Assembly: GCF_964340395.1 (NCBI RefSeq)
Contig: NC_135553.1
Location: 13,716,501-13,780,500, forward strand
Direction of reading: 5' to 3'
From: Glandiceps talaboti
Lineage: Eukaryota > Hemichordata > Enteropneusta > Spengelidae
Length of the DNA stretch: 64,000 nucleotides
The notes under the pieces: model-generated
Told to the model about the DNA's origin: nothing
Seen by the model: only the letters and a program-made list of their open reading frames with translations
Database searches by the model: none
Position numbers and translations under genes: made by a program
Shown: piece after piece, positions 50,291 through 62,746 of the stretch
Numbering within the stretch: the first letter of the stretch is position 1
How the letters are laid out: each line of letters begins with the position of its first letter

Positions 50291-51090
50291 TAATATCTGT
50301 GTCTGGTGTCATATCAGCCCATGACTTCAGAATTCAGAGCACTATACAAAAACCTATTTGTAATCACATTGTCCCTTTGTGAAGACCAGTTACAACAAGG
50401 GGTGTTCAAATTTGCCATATTGTTTTACCTTGTCTTTATTGGCCAATAAAATCATTGTCAAATAAAGGTAAAAGTTTGATTTTACACACCAGAATATGAC
50501 TACAATCGTGTTTCAAGAAGTCTACTAATAACATGCTAACAACCTAGTAAACTTTAAACTGGTTTTGAAGTTTTCAAGAGTTTTTGGTATCTTTTCCTCT
50601 GTCTACTCTGCATTCTAAAAAGGAAGAAAGCATATGAAATTATGTCAAATACCAGATTATTACAGTAGGTTGTCAGTTTTCTGACAATTTTGCAGTTGCT
50701 GTTGTGTAAAGATACAACGGAAAATACAGGGATACTTAATTTACCTTTTAAAAATGCATAAAGGTCCTATTTTATACTTTACTTCCATGAGTATGTAAAT
50801 GGCCCTACTTCCCACTTAAAAGTACACACTCGGTCCAAGGTCCTACTTTTAAGCTTATGCCCAGTAAATGCTTCACACCCAATGGCTCCATAAACCACGT
50901 CAGCCTGGGAAGGCTTCACAAGTTCACATGCCTACAGAAAGCTCAATAATGGTTGTTTCTTTAAACTGCGATGATTTTTGTATAGTCTGCTAGGGGAAGA
51001 ATATACGATATCATGTTCATGGATTTAGCATCACAACAAACTAGGGGTCTCATAACACACACCCGTACTGAAGGCCTCATTTGTAATAAA
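50291..51090. other. Spacer between the 1.08 kb repeat and SDR copy D flank
   Basis: No gene is recognised. It includes a short piece similar to the submonomers (about 50,740-50,850). Confidence 0.5.
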
Positions 51091-51096
51091 ACACAC

Positions 51097-51098
<2 letters not shown>

Positions 51099-51134
<36 letters not shown>
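51099..51134. repeat. (TG)n microsatellite
   Basis: About 36 bases of TG. It occupies the same position relative to the LINE as a shorter TG tract at about 9,668. Confidence 0.9.
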
Positions 51135-51139
<5 letters not shown>

Positions 51140-52756
51140 AATTCATGGTCCGATTGTCCATCACAAAGTCCATGTTTGTTTGCAGAGTTCAACATAGTAA
51201 TTACTTGTAGAGTACAATACAAGGTACAGTACTAGTAGCAGTGAATGACCTCTGGGGACACTTTGTAGGCCGCGATGTAGGAGATACTGGTTAACATTAT
51301 ATTTTTCATTTAGATATTTCCACACTTCAATCATATCCCCTCTTTTTCTCCTATATAACATACTTGGGGTTGCATAACTTAAGTCACGCAGTTCTCTAAG
51401 TTTCTTGGTGGCTCTCCCTAGAACATTTTCAATTAAGTTAGTATCTTTAGTAAACCGAGTTTTATCATAAGCTTACAAATGACACTGGTAAGACTAACTG
51501 GTCTGTAGTTGCCGGCCTCAGATTTGGACCTTTCTTAAAAATGGGAGTCACGTGCGCCTCCCTCCAGGCTGTGGGAACTTGTTGGATGTCAGTGAATCAT
51601 TAAAATGATCTGCTGGGGAACACAAATTACTCCAGCCAATTCTCGGGAATCCTAATGGTGCAATAACTTCAAGGCTATTTACCATATCATCTTCATTGGT
51701 AAGGACTAAGTTCAGTATATTTGGTTGAGTATTTGGTCTGAAATGTGTGAGTTCTTTCACATGCTGGTAGAGAAAGCAGTCCCTTGCTGTTTCAAGTAAT
51801 AGTGATGCATTAGTGTTGGAGCCTGGTTGTACAGTACAATCATTCCAATTTATTCCTGGAGTGTTGAAATCACCAACAATCATGCGTTGATGAACATATT
51901 CTATTAAGTGATGATCGCAGCTGTGCATTGTTTTCAGATCTAGAGTTACTATTGGGAGAGCGGTAAACACAACTTAATAAGAAGAGCCAGTGATGAAGCA
52001 TACATCAACAGTATCTGTTTTGATAAGCTGAGATGTTATGATTGGTGTTCTTCTCGATAGCCAATTGACGATGGAGCGGCATGTGACATCCACATGCAAG
52101 AGTGCATACTTTCATTTACGAAATATAGCTCGCATTTGTAAATTTCTTCCACGTTTGTCACTTGAAAGGCTCATTCATGCTTTCATTTTTTCTAAGTTAG
52201 ACTATTGTAATGTACTGTTTCTTGGGCTTCCTTTGTGTTTACTACGGAAACTACAGCTCGTTCAAAATAGCGCGGCTCGCCTATTGTCTGGCTGCCGCAA
52301 GCATGATCATATATCTCCTGTTCTAAGATCACTTCACTGGCTCCCAATCGAGTGTAGAATTGAATTCAAAGTTTTACTACTGGTTTTTAAGGCACTTCAT
52401 GGTCTTGCTCCTATGTACATTGTTGATCTTTTAACACCCAGAGATAATACGCGTCGTCTGCGTTCTTCAGATTCGGGCTTGCTCGAGGTTCCGTTTACGA
52501 GGTCATCTTTCGTCTACAAACGGGCCTTCAGCCATGTTGCTCCGCGGCTATGGAACGACTTACCGACTGGGATTAGAATGTGTAATACCGTTGACTGTTT
52601 TAAGAAAAGTTTAAAAACGCATCTCTTCCGCAAAGCTTTTAATTAAATGTCTTTTAAGATGTATCAAGTATTGTTTTAATGTCAAGCGCTTTTTCTTTTT
52701 TTTAACTTTGTGAACCGTTTAGAGCATTTTATGGATTTACGGTATAGAAAAATAAA

Positions 52757-52795
<39 letters not shown>

Positions 52796-52994
52796 GACGC
52801 CTGACACTAGTGCTTCTGCGTTACACTCGGAGCAATACCAATGTATCATCGATTCCTCTTTACTGATGCTTGCTTACGTTTCTTCAGACAGACGTGAGCA
52901 GTCAATACATACACATTTTTCGCATTCTACTAGTCTAGTATCAGGGTGGTTAGACTCTTTATTGCAAACAAAAGAGTTAGATAAAGTCATATAG
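51135..52994 (-). mobile_element. Second copy of the decayed CR1-like LINE, internally deleted and split
   Basis: It aligns with 9,680-12,360. The C-terminal RT part (YRRKRGDMIEVWKYLNEKYN) is present. Most of the RT core is deleted (the join near 51,467 corresponds to about 10,020-10,866 of the other copy). The endonuclease segment (VGDFNTPGINWND) lies at about 51,890-51,660, and the PHD finger at about 52,990-52,800. An L2-like LINE at 52,041-52,796 is inserted between endonuclease and PHD. The shared position shows that the CR1 insertion predates the duplication that gave copies C and D. Confidence 0.75.
52041..52796 (+). mobile_element. 5'-truncated L2/CR1-group LINE 3' end, nested in the CR1-like LINE
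   Basis: The open frame 52,038-52,646 encodes the C-terminal part of a LINE ORF2 (LLDSQLTMERHV, LDYCNVLFLGLP, LQLVQNSAARLL, LRSLHWLPIECRIEFK, FSHVAPRLWNDLP), ending with TAA, a short 3' UTR and an (ATT)n tail (about 52,757-52,795). TTATG flanks it on both sides (52,036-52,040 and 52,792-52,796). The uninterrupted site is visible at 12,151-12,155. The intact frame and long clean tail indicate a recent insertion. Confidence 0.85.
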
Positions 52995-53148
52995 CGTTAA
53001 ACTCTATATATGGCGTCCTTCCCTACCTCATTGTGTACAAGGTCAATTTGCAAGGATATTCTAATTTCTAAGACTTCGGATTGAGCTCAACAGTAGGACA
53101 TACAGACATAAATAAGCTCTGCATATCCACTTCGTCAAACTTTCTAGA

Positions 53149-53439
53149 TTAAGTCAAAATGTATCTCATGAGACGTATAAGCTCGTTAACGCTATTGCGA
53201 AGCCTGTCCGCGAGCAACAGAACGGTTAGTTCGAAGGTAAGCACTTCACGAATGACACATATTTGCAATATGTCGAGGTTACTACCCATACACAGACCAA
53301 AGCTATAAGCCAAATAGAAATGGGTGAGACGAACCGATGAGAGGGTAAGGAAGTGACTTATAGTGACAAAGGGGCGCACATCAATCCACATATGTAAGAC
53401 AGAGTGGAAACATTTGACATCAGTTAAGCGCTGACACAA
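53149..53439 (-). CDS. Conserved small hydrophobic ORF upstream of SDR copy D, function unknown
   Basis: Ninety-six open codons on the minus strand. The last 77 or so correspond to the ORF at 12,526-12,759, with a small insertion (SSVRLTHFYLAYSFG against SSVCFYLAYSFG) that keeps the frame, and mostly conservative changes (LLLADRLRNSVNELI against LFVTDRLRNTINELI). That pattern is mildly suggestive of selection, but no splice sites, promoter or known family were identified. Confidence 0.3.
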   Translation of the reverse strand: MCQRLTDVKCFHSVLHMWIDVRPFVTISHFLTLSSVRLTHFYLAYSFGLCMGSNLDILQICVIREVLTFELTVLLLADRLRNSVNELIRLMRYILT

Positions 53440-54488
53440 TTCGGGACATAGAACCCTTGTTGATAGCTACCAAACTGACGCTAGACGTCAACGCATTGTT
53501 ACATTCATTGTGGTAGGAGAGGTCACGAGGTGCGTCACTTCATATATAATACATTGTCACAAGCAACGAATATGCCATAAGACAGTTATATATCTATTAC
53601 ACACGTCGTTGTGGCATGGTTATCTTTATTGACATCTCAACAGACGGGCGATTTATCTCGCATTCATTATGGCAAAGTTGCCTTAGTCACCGGTTCAAGT
53701 GACACTGGAGGTATTGGCTTCGCTATAGCAAGGAGCCTGGCAAAGAGAGGATGCAGTATCATCCTAAGTGGTGGTCGAGACAGCGATAAAGTGGTGTCTC
53801 TTAGGAAAGAATTGGAAGGGTAAGTGGAATTTGTCGGTAAGTATTTTGGACGTTGACTGTGTGATGCAATACATGTAATATATATGTTTTACCTTGGTGT
53901 GTTACTCTAAGTATATTACAACTAAGTTAAGGGGCGTGGGTCAGATCCGCAATATAAACTAATGGAATGCTTCAATCAGGTACTTTTTGGATGCACTCAA
54001 CAAGTACCAATTACCTCAAGATCGTAGAAAAAACACACATGCCCAAACCTGTAATTGATATATATGGAATTGCGCGATATCTATTATATTATACAAGATG
54101 AGGTTTATGGAAATATTCCAAATTTAGATAAAAACCGTGTACCAAGTTGGTCCATGTCCCTGTAACGGGGAGAAGTATGCTAACTTTATTGTCTAAAAGA
54201 ATTATATACGTATATTTGAAAAGTGGGACGTAGGTTAGTATTCATTCAGAAAGAACAAGTTAGCTGCATGCCTAACTTTCATTTTGATAGAGTTGATTCA
54301 CGATTCTTACATTGAATTTAAAAGCGATAGATATGCATGCTAATTTTTTTAAGCATCCTTTCCTCCAACATGTCTTTTCAGACAATATGAAGTTTCAGCT
54401 CATTACATCAGAGCCGATTTGAACGTTCTTGCTGCAATCAATACACTATACGACGACGTCAAACATATATATGCTGAAGGGTTGGACA

Positions 54489-56382
54489 CAGTGTGTGAAC
54501 TTAAGGGAAAATGACTACTGGTCATAAGGACCGACATGTAGCAAATGCTGCTGGTCCTTAAGGAAAACTGCTGGTCCATACTCAATGCAGTTCACGTTCA
54601 CGACCTATATTTATATACCCTCCATTTACAGATTAAATGATTTTGAACTTTAATATGATACAACATATCTTTAGATATACTAAAGTAAAAGAGAGTACAA
54701 CGAATTGTTCACTATCCACTATTATTTTATAAAATTTCCACTCACAGAGTCAACAAATAACTTGGAAGTAAATTTTGATTCACTACCAAGAAATATTTGA
54801 CTCTATGAGTAGAGATTTTCATTTGTAACTATGAATCCAGAGACTATGAATAGTCATTCTCGCATAATCTGATCCTATAGACTAAAGTGGTCTGAGACTG
54901 AATGTATTCATTACACCATAGAAATACATATCCATAGATTGTAGATAATATGGGTGAATGAATCATTAAATATACATTATCTGCAATCTCTAAGAGATCA
55001 CAGTCCTCTCCTTCCTCTCTGTACGATTCACTAAATTCTGAATCACATAATCCAAAGTCAGATTCATCGTCTGTGGCAACAGCTGATGTAGCTTTCCAAC
55101 TCTTAGCGAACGTAGACGCACAAATTCATCATGGCAGAAATAAAAGTTTTGTCGCATAACTATCCCTCTTGAAAACTTTGTATTCACTTTATTTAAATTT
55201 CCATCCACAAAAGTGACATGGAGCGGTTTCGTCTTCCTTCAAATATGTACTGAAGCCCCCCCCCCCCCATAAAGCCCTACCCGTATACCCTACCGTGGTG
55301 TATTGATTATCGTCTCTGACTCGACTGTTTGTGTAAGAAATCTGACCATGATGAAGAGAACTATGGCTAAACATGTCTTACAATGCAAGTTTTTTTTGAC
55401 GTGGGAGCGTGATATGGTAACTGTACTGTAGTGTGTCATCCACTATATGTACCCGTGTTTGGCACGATGCAGTAATTTTCCAGATACAACAATGGCAACA
55501 AAAATGCAACATTTCTAAGTTTATACGTTGATTACAACATGACAGGACATACATTAGCATATGAATCAAATTGAAAGCAATCAGACTACGCATTTTTTTT
55601 ACTGTTTTACAAAAAAACTATAATCGTACTGAAGATATTTTACGAAGTGTACCTGCCTTCTTTATTAGTTAAAACGCCATTTTCAGAGTAGTTTATATGT
55701 TTTCCGTCAGTTTGTTTTGATCATGGCCACATACATGGGGAACTCCGGTAAATTGATCGGGAAACCCGCTAACATTTACCGGCTTTAATACCAGCCTTTC
55801 AAAAATAGTGTCTGTTTAAATTCGTCTTCTTCTTCGGAAGTTCATTGCTGCCTTCTAAATATCGCCACATACTTTATAAATACAACGTGGAACTGTCTCA
55901 AACACGTTAAAAGTTTCATACACTTTAATAGAACAGTAAACTTTACAACAATTAATATATCATGGCGGGAAAAGACGCATGCGCTGAATGCGTAAAATGG
56001 GTCTGAATGTCTAAGACGTTCTGATTAGTCAAGACACAAATAATTGGAGAAATTCGGTCAATCATGTGTTTGCTAACATAATTTCATAAAGTAAATGCTG
56101 TATGCTACGTCATATGTAGACATATCAACATTGACAACAACACGTAGCGAGCTAGCTCTGTGTCGCTTAACTTGAACGAGATGATGTCGAGAGTAAAATA
56201 GGTAACACAAGATCAGATTCGTGTAGGTGAAATTGGATATATCTTTGAATAAATGTTATTATTTACTCCAAATTTCAGTCGGTCATAAGGACCGATACGT
56301 TGTTGTAATTCTGAAAAACTGTCGGTCCGAACGGAAATCTGTTGGTCTCGGGCCGAAGGACCGGCGTTAATTTCGCACGCTG
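54489..56382. mobile_element. Non-autonomous hAT-type DNA transposon inside SDR copy D exon 2
   Basis: The termini are CAGTGTGTGAA and, as reverse complement of the right end, CAGCGTGCGAA. An 8-bp target duplication GTTGGACA flanks it (54,481-54,488 and 56,383-56,390). Removing the element and one duplicate restores the 125-nt exon length seen in B and C. CAG-type ends with 8-bp duplications are typical of hAT elements. Subterminal GGTCATAAGGACCGA motifs occur near both ends (about 54,519 and 56,281), as expected for transposase binding. No transposase frame is present in the 1.9 kb. Confidence 0.85.
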
Positions 56383-57732
56383 GTTGGACATACTTGTCAA
56401 TAATGCAGGTAAATTATTACACCACTTTTAATATGTAACACAGACATATTTAAAGACTCTGACAAATCTTAAAGGCCCATTATACAGTCCAATGTTCATA
56501 AATATCTTATCAGTGGAGTTATGAAGATTACATACATGTATTCGTTCAGGACCATTATTTTTCTGTTGCTCTACAAAACAACTTTCTTTCGTAATCCAAG
56601 TGCACCTGTAAGTGCAGGGCATGAATTTTTGAAATCACGGGGAGAATAATGACGTCATCGTGTGTGACGTACCATAATCATCCACTTTTCTTTTTTACTT
56701 ATATTTACATGTGCTCCTTTTAAACGTGTATTTCTTTTTCCTCCAAATGTGACTAAAACAATATCTCGATTTCTCCCTCCTTATATAATTTAATTGCATG
56801 GTTGACAAAAATGAAATATCTATGAATGATAGAAGGATGCTTTTGAACAAAAAGAAAACATAATAAATTCAGAGAGGTTATCTCGTTCCTAATTATCAGG
56901 TATTCTTAGTATTCATCTAATGGAAGAGTTCCCACTGGAAACCTGGGAAAGAGACCTTCGAGTTAATCTGACTGCTCCATTCTATCTCACTAAACTATGT
57001 TTACCAGATATGAAACGTAAAGGTAGGAGTCATTTGCATACAGTCGTCCAATCACTTTTCATTTATGTCACTTCTAATTATGAATTGCAGTGTCTCAAAG
57101 TCATGCATGCATCTTTCTATCCCTAGCCCTCTTATTATCTGTGTGTTGTTTGATAACTATCTTGAACTGTTTATAACTCTTATAATAAACAACTCTTTGA
57201 TAATATGAGGGCAATTACAGTTAATAAATATTCATTTCAACATGTTTGCATTTATATATATATGGTGGGGAAGAATACTAAACATGAGTTCGTGTTGTGG
57301 ATCAATGGCAAGTGTTCAATATGCTTCGTATTGTTCAACCAAACATGGAATAAATGGTCTAACAAAGGTTTGTTATTCTAAAGTCTAATTTAATGACATA
57401 CAAACCATGTGTAGCCATCAATTACAACATAAATACAGACGCATGAGTTTACCCCTTTGTATATGTCACTTCGTCATGTACGTACGGAACACTTTACTGA
57501 GACAGTGAGAGAGTGAGAAATACATGTTGACTGATCGTGTCCGTGCAACATCATATGTCAGTTTTCCTCGTGTCTGTGGGTTACCCCAGCACAGACTGTC
57601 CCTCGAGGCTTAGGAATAGCACAGAAAGTAATACTGGGAGTAGAGAGAGTACAGAATTACAAAATTAGGTGTTGAACGTGAAAATAGTAGTTTTGTTTAA
57701 ATGCTCAATCTTACGAGTTTCATTCAATTTTT

Positions 57733-57790
57733 TCTTCCGTAAGGAAGAGATATATTTATGGGTGGAAATCTGTGTGTCTGTGTGTCTGTG

Positions 57791-57821
<31 letters not shown>

Positions 57822-58550
57822 GTCATCGTTTTCTCCATAATGGCGTGCTCAATTCAAACGAGATTTTGAAGACGTATTCCGTAGGTTAATGGCAAGACTT
57901 GATTAGGTTTCGGTAAAAATCCCGTGAATATTAATGAGCAATTTACATAATTAATGATTTTCGGTAATTAGGCTATATCTGAAGAATGCACGCTTCAAAT
58001 TCATTATAACTTGGTACACACATTTGTGATACCAAAGTGCACCTGTCCTGAAACTATTACTAATGTAGCTTTTAGTTTTAATAAGTTATTGGCATATTTT
58101 CGATTGGCCACAAAAAAGAAAAAAATAGTTTCTCGTCAGGAAATGTTGCTTAAAGTGGTGCGACGTTATCACCATTTTCTAAAACACGACTGGCTCAATT
58201 CAAACGAAATTTATTACATGTGTTTTGTAGGGTAGTGGCAAGAACTGATTAAATTTTGGTGAACATCCCAAGAATATTAACGAGAATTTTACATAATTAA
58301 TGCTTTTCGGTAATTAGGCTATATCTCAAGAACGCACGCTTCAAATTCAATATAATTTGATACATGCATTTGCGATACCAAAGCGCACTTGTCCTGAAAA
58401 TGTTACAGTACATGTTGAGGTTGGCCAGGAGATCACTAACAGCAATGAGCAAATAGCAATCAGTGAGAAAAAATAACTTATTACATATGTTCTGTATTCC
58501 AACAATTGTCTGTAGGAACGACAATCTCAAAACTTTGCCCTTACGGAAGA
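57733..58550. mobile_element. Short TIR element in SDR copy D intron 4
   Basis: Perfect 12-bp inverted termini TCTTCCGTAAGG are flanked by a 10-base direct repeat (CATTCAATTT and CATTCAGTTT, one mismatch). Copy B intron 4 has the empty site (about 6,390). Inside are a TCTG/TGTC microsatellite (about 57,775-57,825) and two direct repeats about 347 bp apart, with GGTAATTAGGCTATATCT. No transposase. Nine- to ten-base duplications suggest a Mutator-like origin. Confidence 0.7.
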
Positions 58551-61379
58551 CATTCAGTTTACATCTCGTATATTTTGTACTCCAACAATGACAAGTGTGT
58601 TTCAACAACGAGGGTCTCTAACACAAACATAATTTTACTAATATCTTATTTCCGTGAGATAGACATACATTTGTTATAATTTCCTCTCACAGGTGACTGC
58701 ATTAGAAACCCTTGGCAGTGGGGTGACTTGTAACTCCATAGCTCCTGCTATGGCAGATACTGTATGTGAGTAATAGTAGCGCTTACAGTGAGGGCAAAAT
58801 GCAATCACACAGAGCCATCATATAACATAGCCTTTACAATTATGAAACGAGTTGTAGCGTCATGGATATTTCAAAATGAATGGAAATAGGGTATAATTAT
58901 ACATTATTTGTAATATTTACAACAGTTACCTTTTCTGTGTTGTCATACAAACAACATTCGTCCAATGTATTTATAGCTTGTGTTCAATCAACAAGGAATA
59001 TCCATGAATGTGCATCTTAGGTGTCAACAAACAATAATACTAAACTACGCTTTACCACTTTTAGTATAGTGTAGTTTAGAATTCCGTGTGTTATTCACTT
59101 ATTCGACCCACTGATTCAGAATTGTGTTTATTTACCAGCTGCAGCAATCGTAAGATCTGTTGCATAGCAGTTAGCTTTAGAAGTAAACCAAATATCTGAA
59201 TGGATAATATACTTCGTTGAGTACACCAAAAAGTGGCATTGAAGTCGGAATCGTAATAAAAAGTACTCATGCCTAACCCTATCAATGCTATATAGACATT
59301 TAAACACTATTACATGTAAACACCATTCAATATAAGTTGTATATATATAAATATTTAAAGCTGTAATGTTAATAGACAAAATGATTACACTAGACTTGTC
59401 TTAACGTAGTGGAAGCAGGAGGAAATTGCCTTTTTCCGAAAACCAATTATTTTAATGCATCTTTTAATGTGTATGAACTAACTTTGGTTTATTTATTTTT
59501 TTGGTAGTGGTTCGAGAAATGATCGAAACTAAGGCTGAAACATGGGGCGTATCTTTAGAAGAAGCAAAGGTAGCAACTATTAAAATAACTTCATGTAACT
59601 AATAGTGTTGAAGAGACTTTTAGCATATTCTGAAGAAATGCTCGTACTTTGACTGTATGTAATAGTATAGATTGCTCCCCTTGGATGATAACACCATATA
59701 TGTACCCAATGGAGATGCATAAAGGCCAAGGTCAAGGTCAACGTGTTCAAATTACTGTTTCGCATTATTGAATGAGTTTTTAAACCACTAGCCCACTACA
59801 TTCCTCATTTCTATGCAATACCATCGCGTTTGTTTTGGTCAGTGCCAGAAAGAGAATGTAAGAATAGGATTTTGGTGCGACAAAAAGAAAAGTGTATTCC
59901 TTTGTAAACACCAATGGTGATTCAAAATTCAAAAGAGTCCAGCTAGACTGCCTGTCACACGATTGTCATGAAATTAAAGTAGACAAATTATGATGGAAAG
60001 TTAACACATTTCCCATAACAATTACCACTGATTATGTTCTATGAACTCATCATTCATTCATTCATGTATGTATAACAACGTATTGGTAGAAAGTGTATAA
60101 CGTTTACAGAGAGACATCGTACATGTCAAAGAATTACTTATAAACCAGAAATGCCTATTTAATTGTTCCTTTCCACTGTGATAATCTGCCATAGTCTCTT
60201 TTTTGATGTTTCACGAAGCTTGAGAAGTTAGAAACAATCAGGGTATTCAATATAAAATAAGCTGAAGAATGGCATTCAATGTTTAAAGATTAAATACCAC
60301 GTTTATTCTAGCCATTAATTATTACAAGGTACCTGTTTTTACTTCTCTTCTTTATTCAAGAAAAAGTCCCTGGAGACGTATAACCCTTCTGGTCAACTGG
60401 TTGGACTCGATCAGGTAAGATAACCCTTCCATGGGAGTTTGTTTTACACCTGGAAAGTACCATTGACAACGCGTCTTGTGCCAAACCCCATGGAGGTCAC
60501 GTTGGCGTAAAATAGTACTCTTCTTTATCACAGGTTCGTATTTAGCACAACATTTTATTGTAGTCACTTCTGGTTCAGAAGCAGAAATTGTGTACACTAC
60601 ACAATAATCAATATGGTCAGTCTGCATGTTGTGTATGAATGTCATCAATACAAGGTTAATTAATACTTGAGAGGCAAAACTGTCCGGAGGTGACGTGGGT
60701 GTCCGTGATGTACTGTCAAAACGAAATTGCAGCGTTTGTGTCTATCTAATGACATCTATTGTGAATATAATATGATGAAGTTTTGCTGTCCTGTCTTGTA
60801 CTTTCGCAGATTGGCGAGTTGTCAACGTTCCTGTGTTCACCTGCAGCTGACCAGACAACCGGTTCGGTTTATGTTATAGATGCGGGGTTAAGTGCGCGGT
60901 AAAGTATCGTAGAGGTGTGGTAATGAGAATCATTGTGAATTGTCTGTTATTCGAGTATGAAGGACCGATTGTCTATCTAGTACCAATCATTTGTATACTG
61001 TATTGTACCTTACTTGAAGGAATTAGAAAGATTTTTTTCATACTGCATTTTGTTTATTGAAGGTCACTTGGTGGGACTGGTTTAAACCAGATACAAACTG
61101 AATGCCTCTCATAAGGTTTTATTTCATTTTGACTTAGTAGAGAACACGTATTTCTCTAGTGACCGTAGAAGTCGTTGTGGTAGATGATTGTTTCACAAAC
61201 TGTTCCAGAAAATCATGCCTTGATGTAGCATTAGTATTTCAATCAAGGCGAACGTGTATTATAAGATGTATGAAACAATCCACAAAGCATAGATGCATAA
61301 GTGTAAAACATTAATTATTGCAAATGCGTGTAATTGTTATAAAGGTTTTGAGACTTCAAAGGCTATCCATTCCACGTAC

Positions 61380-61385
61380 AATAAA
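61380..61385 (+). promoter_or_regulatory. Putative polyadenylation signal of SDR copy D
   Basis: AATAAA in the context AATAAATGCT, about 480 bases after the stop, as in copies B and C. Confidence 0.45.
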
Positions 61386-61399
61386 TGCTAGAAAAATGC

Positions 61400-62745
61400 T
61401 GATAAGACTCAATATTCTACATGCAATTCCTCTCAAATGGAATACAAAGTATTTTATTTTAAAAGTGGAACCCTGAGATACTGAGAAAACAATGTTAGGA
61501 AAACGATGTATGACAAAAACAAATATTGATTGCTTGAGTCAGGTCTAAAAGCATGTAAGAGAATATGCATACAAAGTCACTGACCATCAACTTCCCACTC
61601 ACCGTAGTTTTCAAGTCTTTTACTCATGAAAGTGTAATGCTGAGAGCGTGTGCACATTAGTTAGACAATAAACCAAGGGGAAAAGGAACGTATATAGACT
61701 ACAGACATGAACACATTTTGGCACACGTAATTAGCCTGGGACTAGCCTAGCTTGTAAGTGCACGGATCTTGTCCATAATCTAATCAGCTCTTGTTTTAAC
61801 CAATTTGAAAACAAAAGTGTCTAACACATTTGGTCTATTTATCTTGTATGCACGTCAGACCGACGGGCATACACACGCACACAATTCTATATCCACTTCA
61901 TTACCTCTCCTTACGAAAGGTAAACACACAACTCGATGTCTAAGGTATATGTTGACATAACATTAAACAATTGAGAACTCGACTAAATTTGATTCATTAT
62001 TTCGCCTATTGTACAGTGCAGTGGTGTGGGGCATTATTGTGGAAGTAAGCAAAAGTTGGGGGATTTAAACCTCTTGAAACAGTTGCCTCGGTGTTACCTG
62101 GGCAAAAGTTTTGAATTTACAAGCTGTGTGAACAACAAGAGCATCTTTTTTGTTTTACTTGGGGTTATTTAAATTCACACGACATACGACCATACAAAGT
62201 ATTCAACATTCTTGAAACAATCCACAGCCAAAATGTTTTGAGCGAGTTTTATTACGTTTAAGTATACCTTCACTAATAATTAACCAAGAACCCATTATCG
62301 ATAACCAATAGCGTAAATATTAATAATCAAACAGCGTAAAATGGCATGTATATATATATATATATATATATATTCAAAATGTTAGAAATGTAACATTATC
62401 CTTTTGAAAAAGAAATCCACCTGTCAACGAATTTTTAATTTAACATGAAGGCAAATTTTCCAATGCTTTATCTGAGATAAATTGTACATATATCGTAAAT
62501 CAAAATTGACACAATTAATTGTTACAGTAAAATATACCGCCACCGTATATGGATCAAACTTGTCAAATGTGCAAATGATATTATAATCATAAATCATTAT
62601 AATTTTTCAAGCTGGACGTCAAATTAAAGCATTTTGCAGAGTGACAACACAATTGATGATGTCATCGTTAAATGGCGTCGTTAGGTTCCAGTATTCGTCA
62701 TAATCCATTGCGTATCATATCCAGTTAGTGTGTCCTGTCCAGTTA
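61400..62745. other. Spacer after SDR copy D
   Basis: The duplicated 3' flank ends near 61,710. Beyond it the sequence appears single-copy. A (TA)n microsatellite lies at about 62,346-62,373. No gene is recognised. Confidence 0.5.
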
Positions 62746-62746
62746 G

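Larger units (their letters stand above)
53644..60902 (+). pseudogene. SDR copy D, disrupted short-chain dehydrogenase gene
   Basis: The same eight-exon model as B and C: 53644-53819, 54382-54488 plus 56391-56408 (exon 2 split), 56900-57022, 57264-57367, 58693-58765, 59508-59569, 60361-60414, 60810-60902 (TAA). Two breaks are visible. A 1,894-bp hAT-like element sits inside exon 2, just before the LVNNAG motif, with an 8-bp target duplication. The acceptor of exon 4 is TAT where B and C have TAG. Exon lengths, the other splice sites and the reading frame are otherwise intact, and YCSTK is preserved. Loss of function is therefore recent, unless the element is spliced out. Exon 8 has QTTG in place of QMTG and YVIDAG. 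Confidence 0.8.

Noticed and set aside
54990-55593. Minus-strand frames inside the hAT-type element, considered as transposase
   Set aside because: They are short and lack the hAT dimerisation or catalytic motifs. The element appears non-autonomous.
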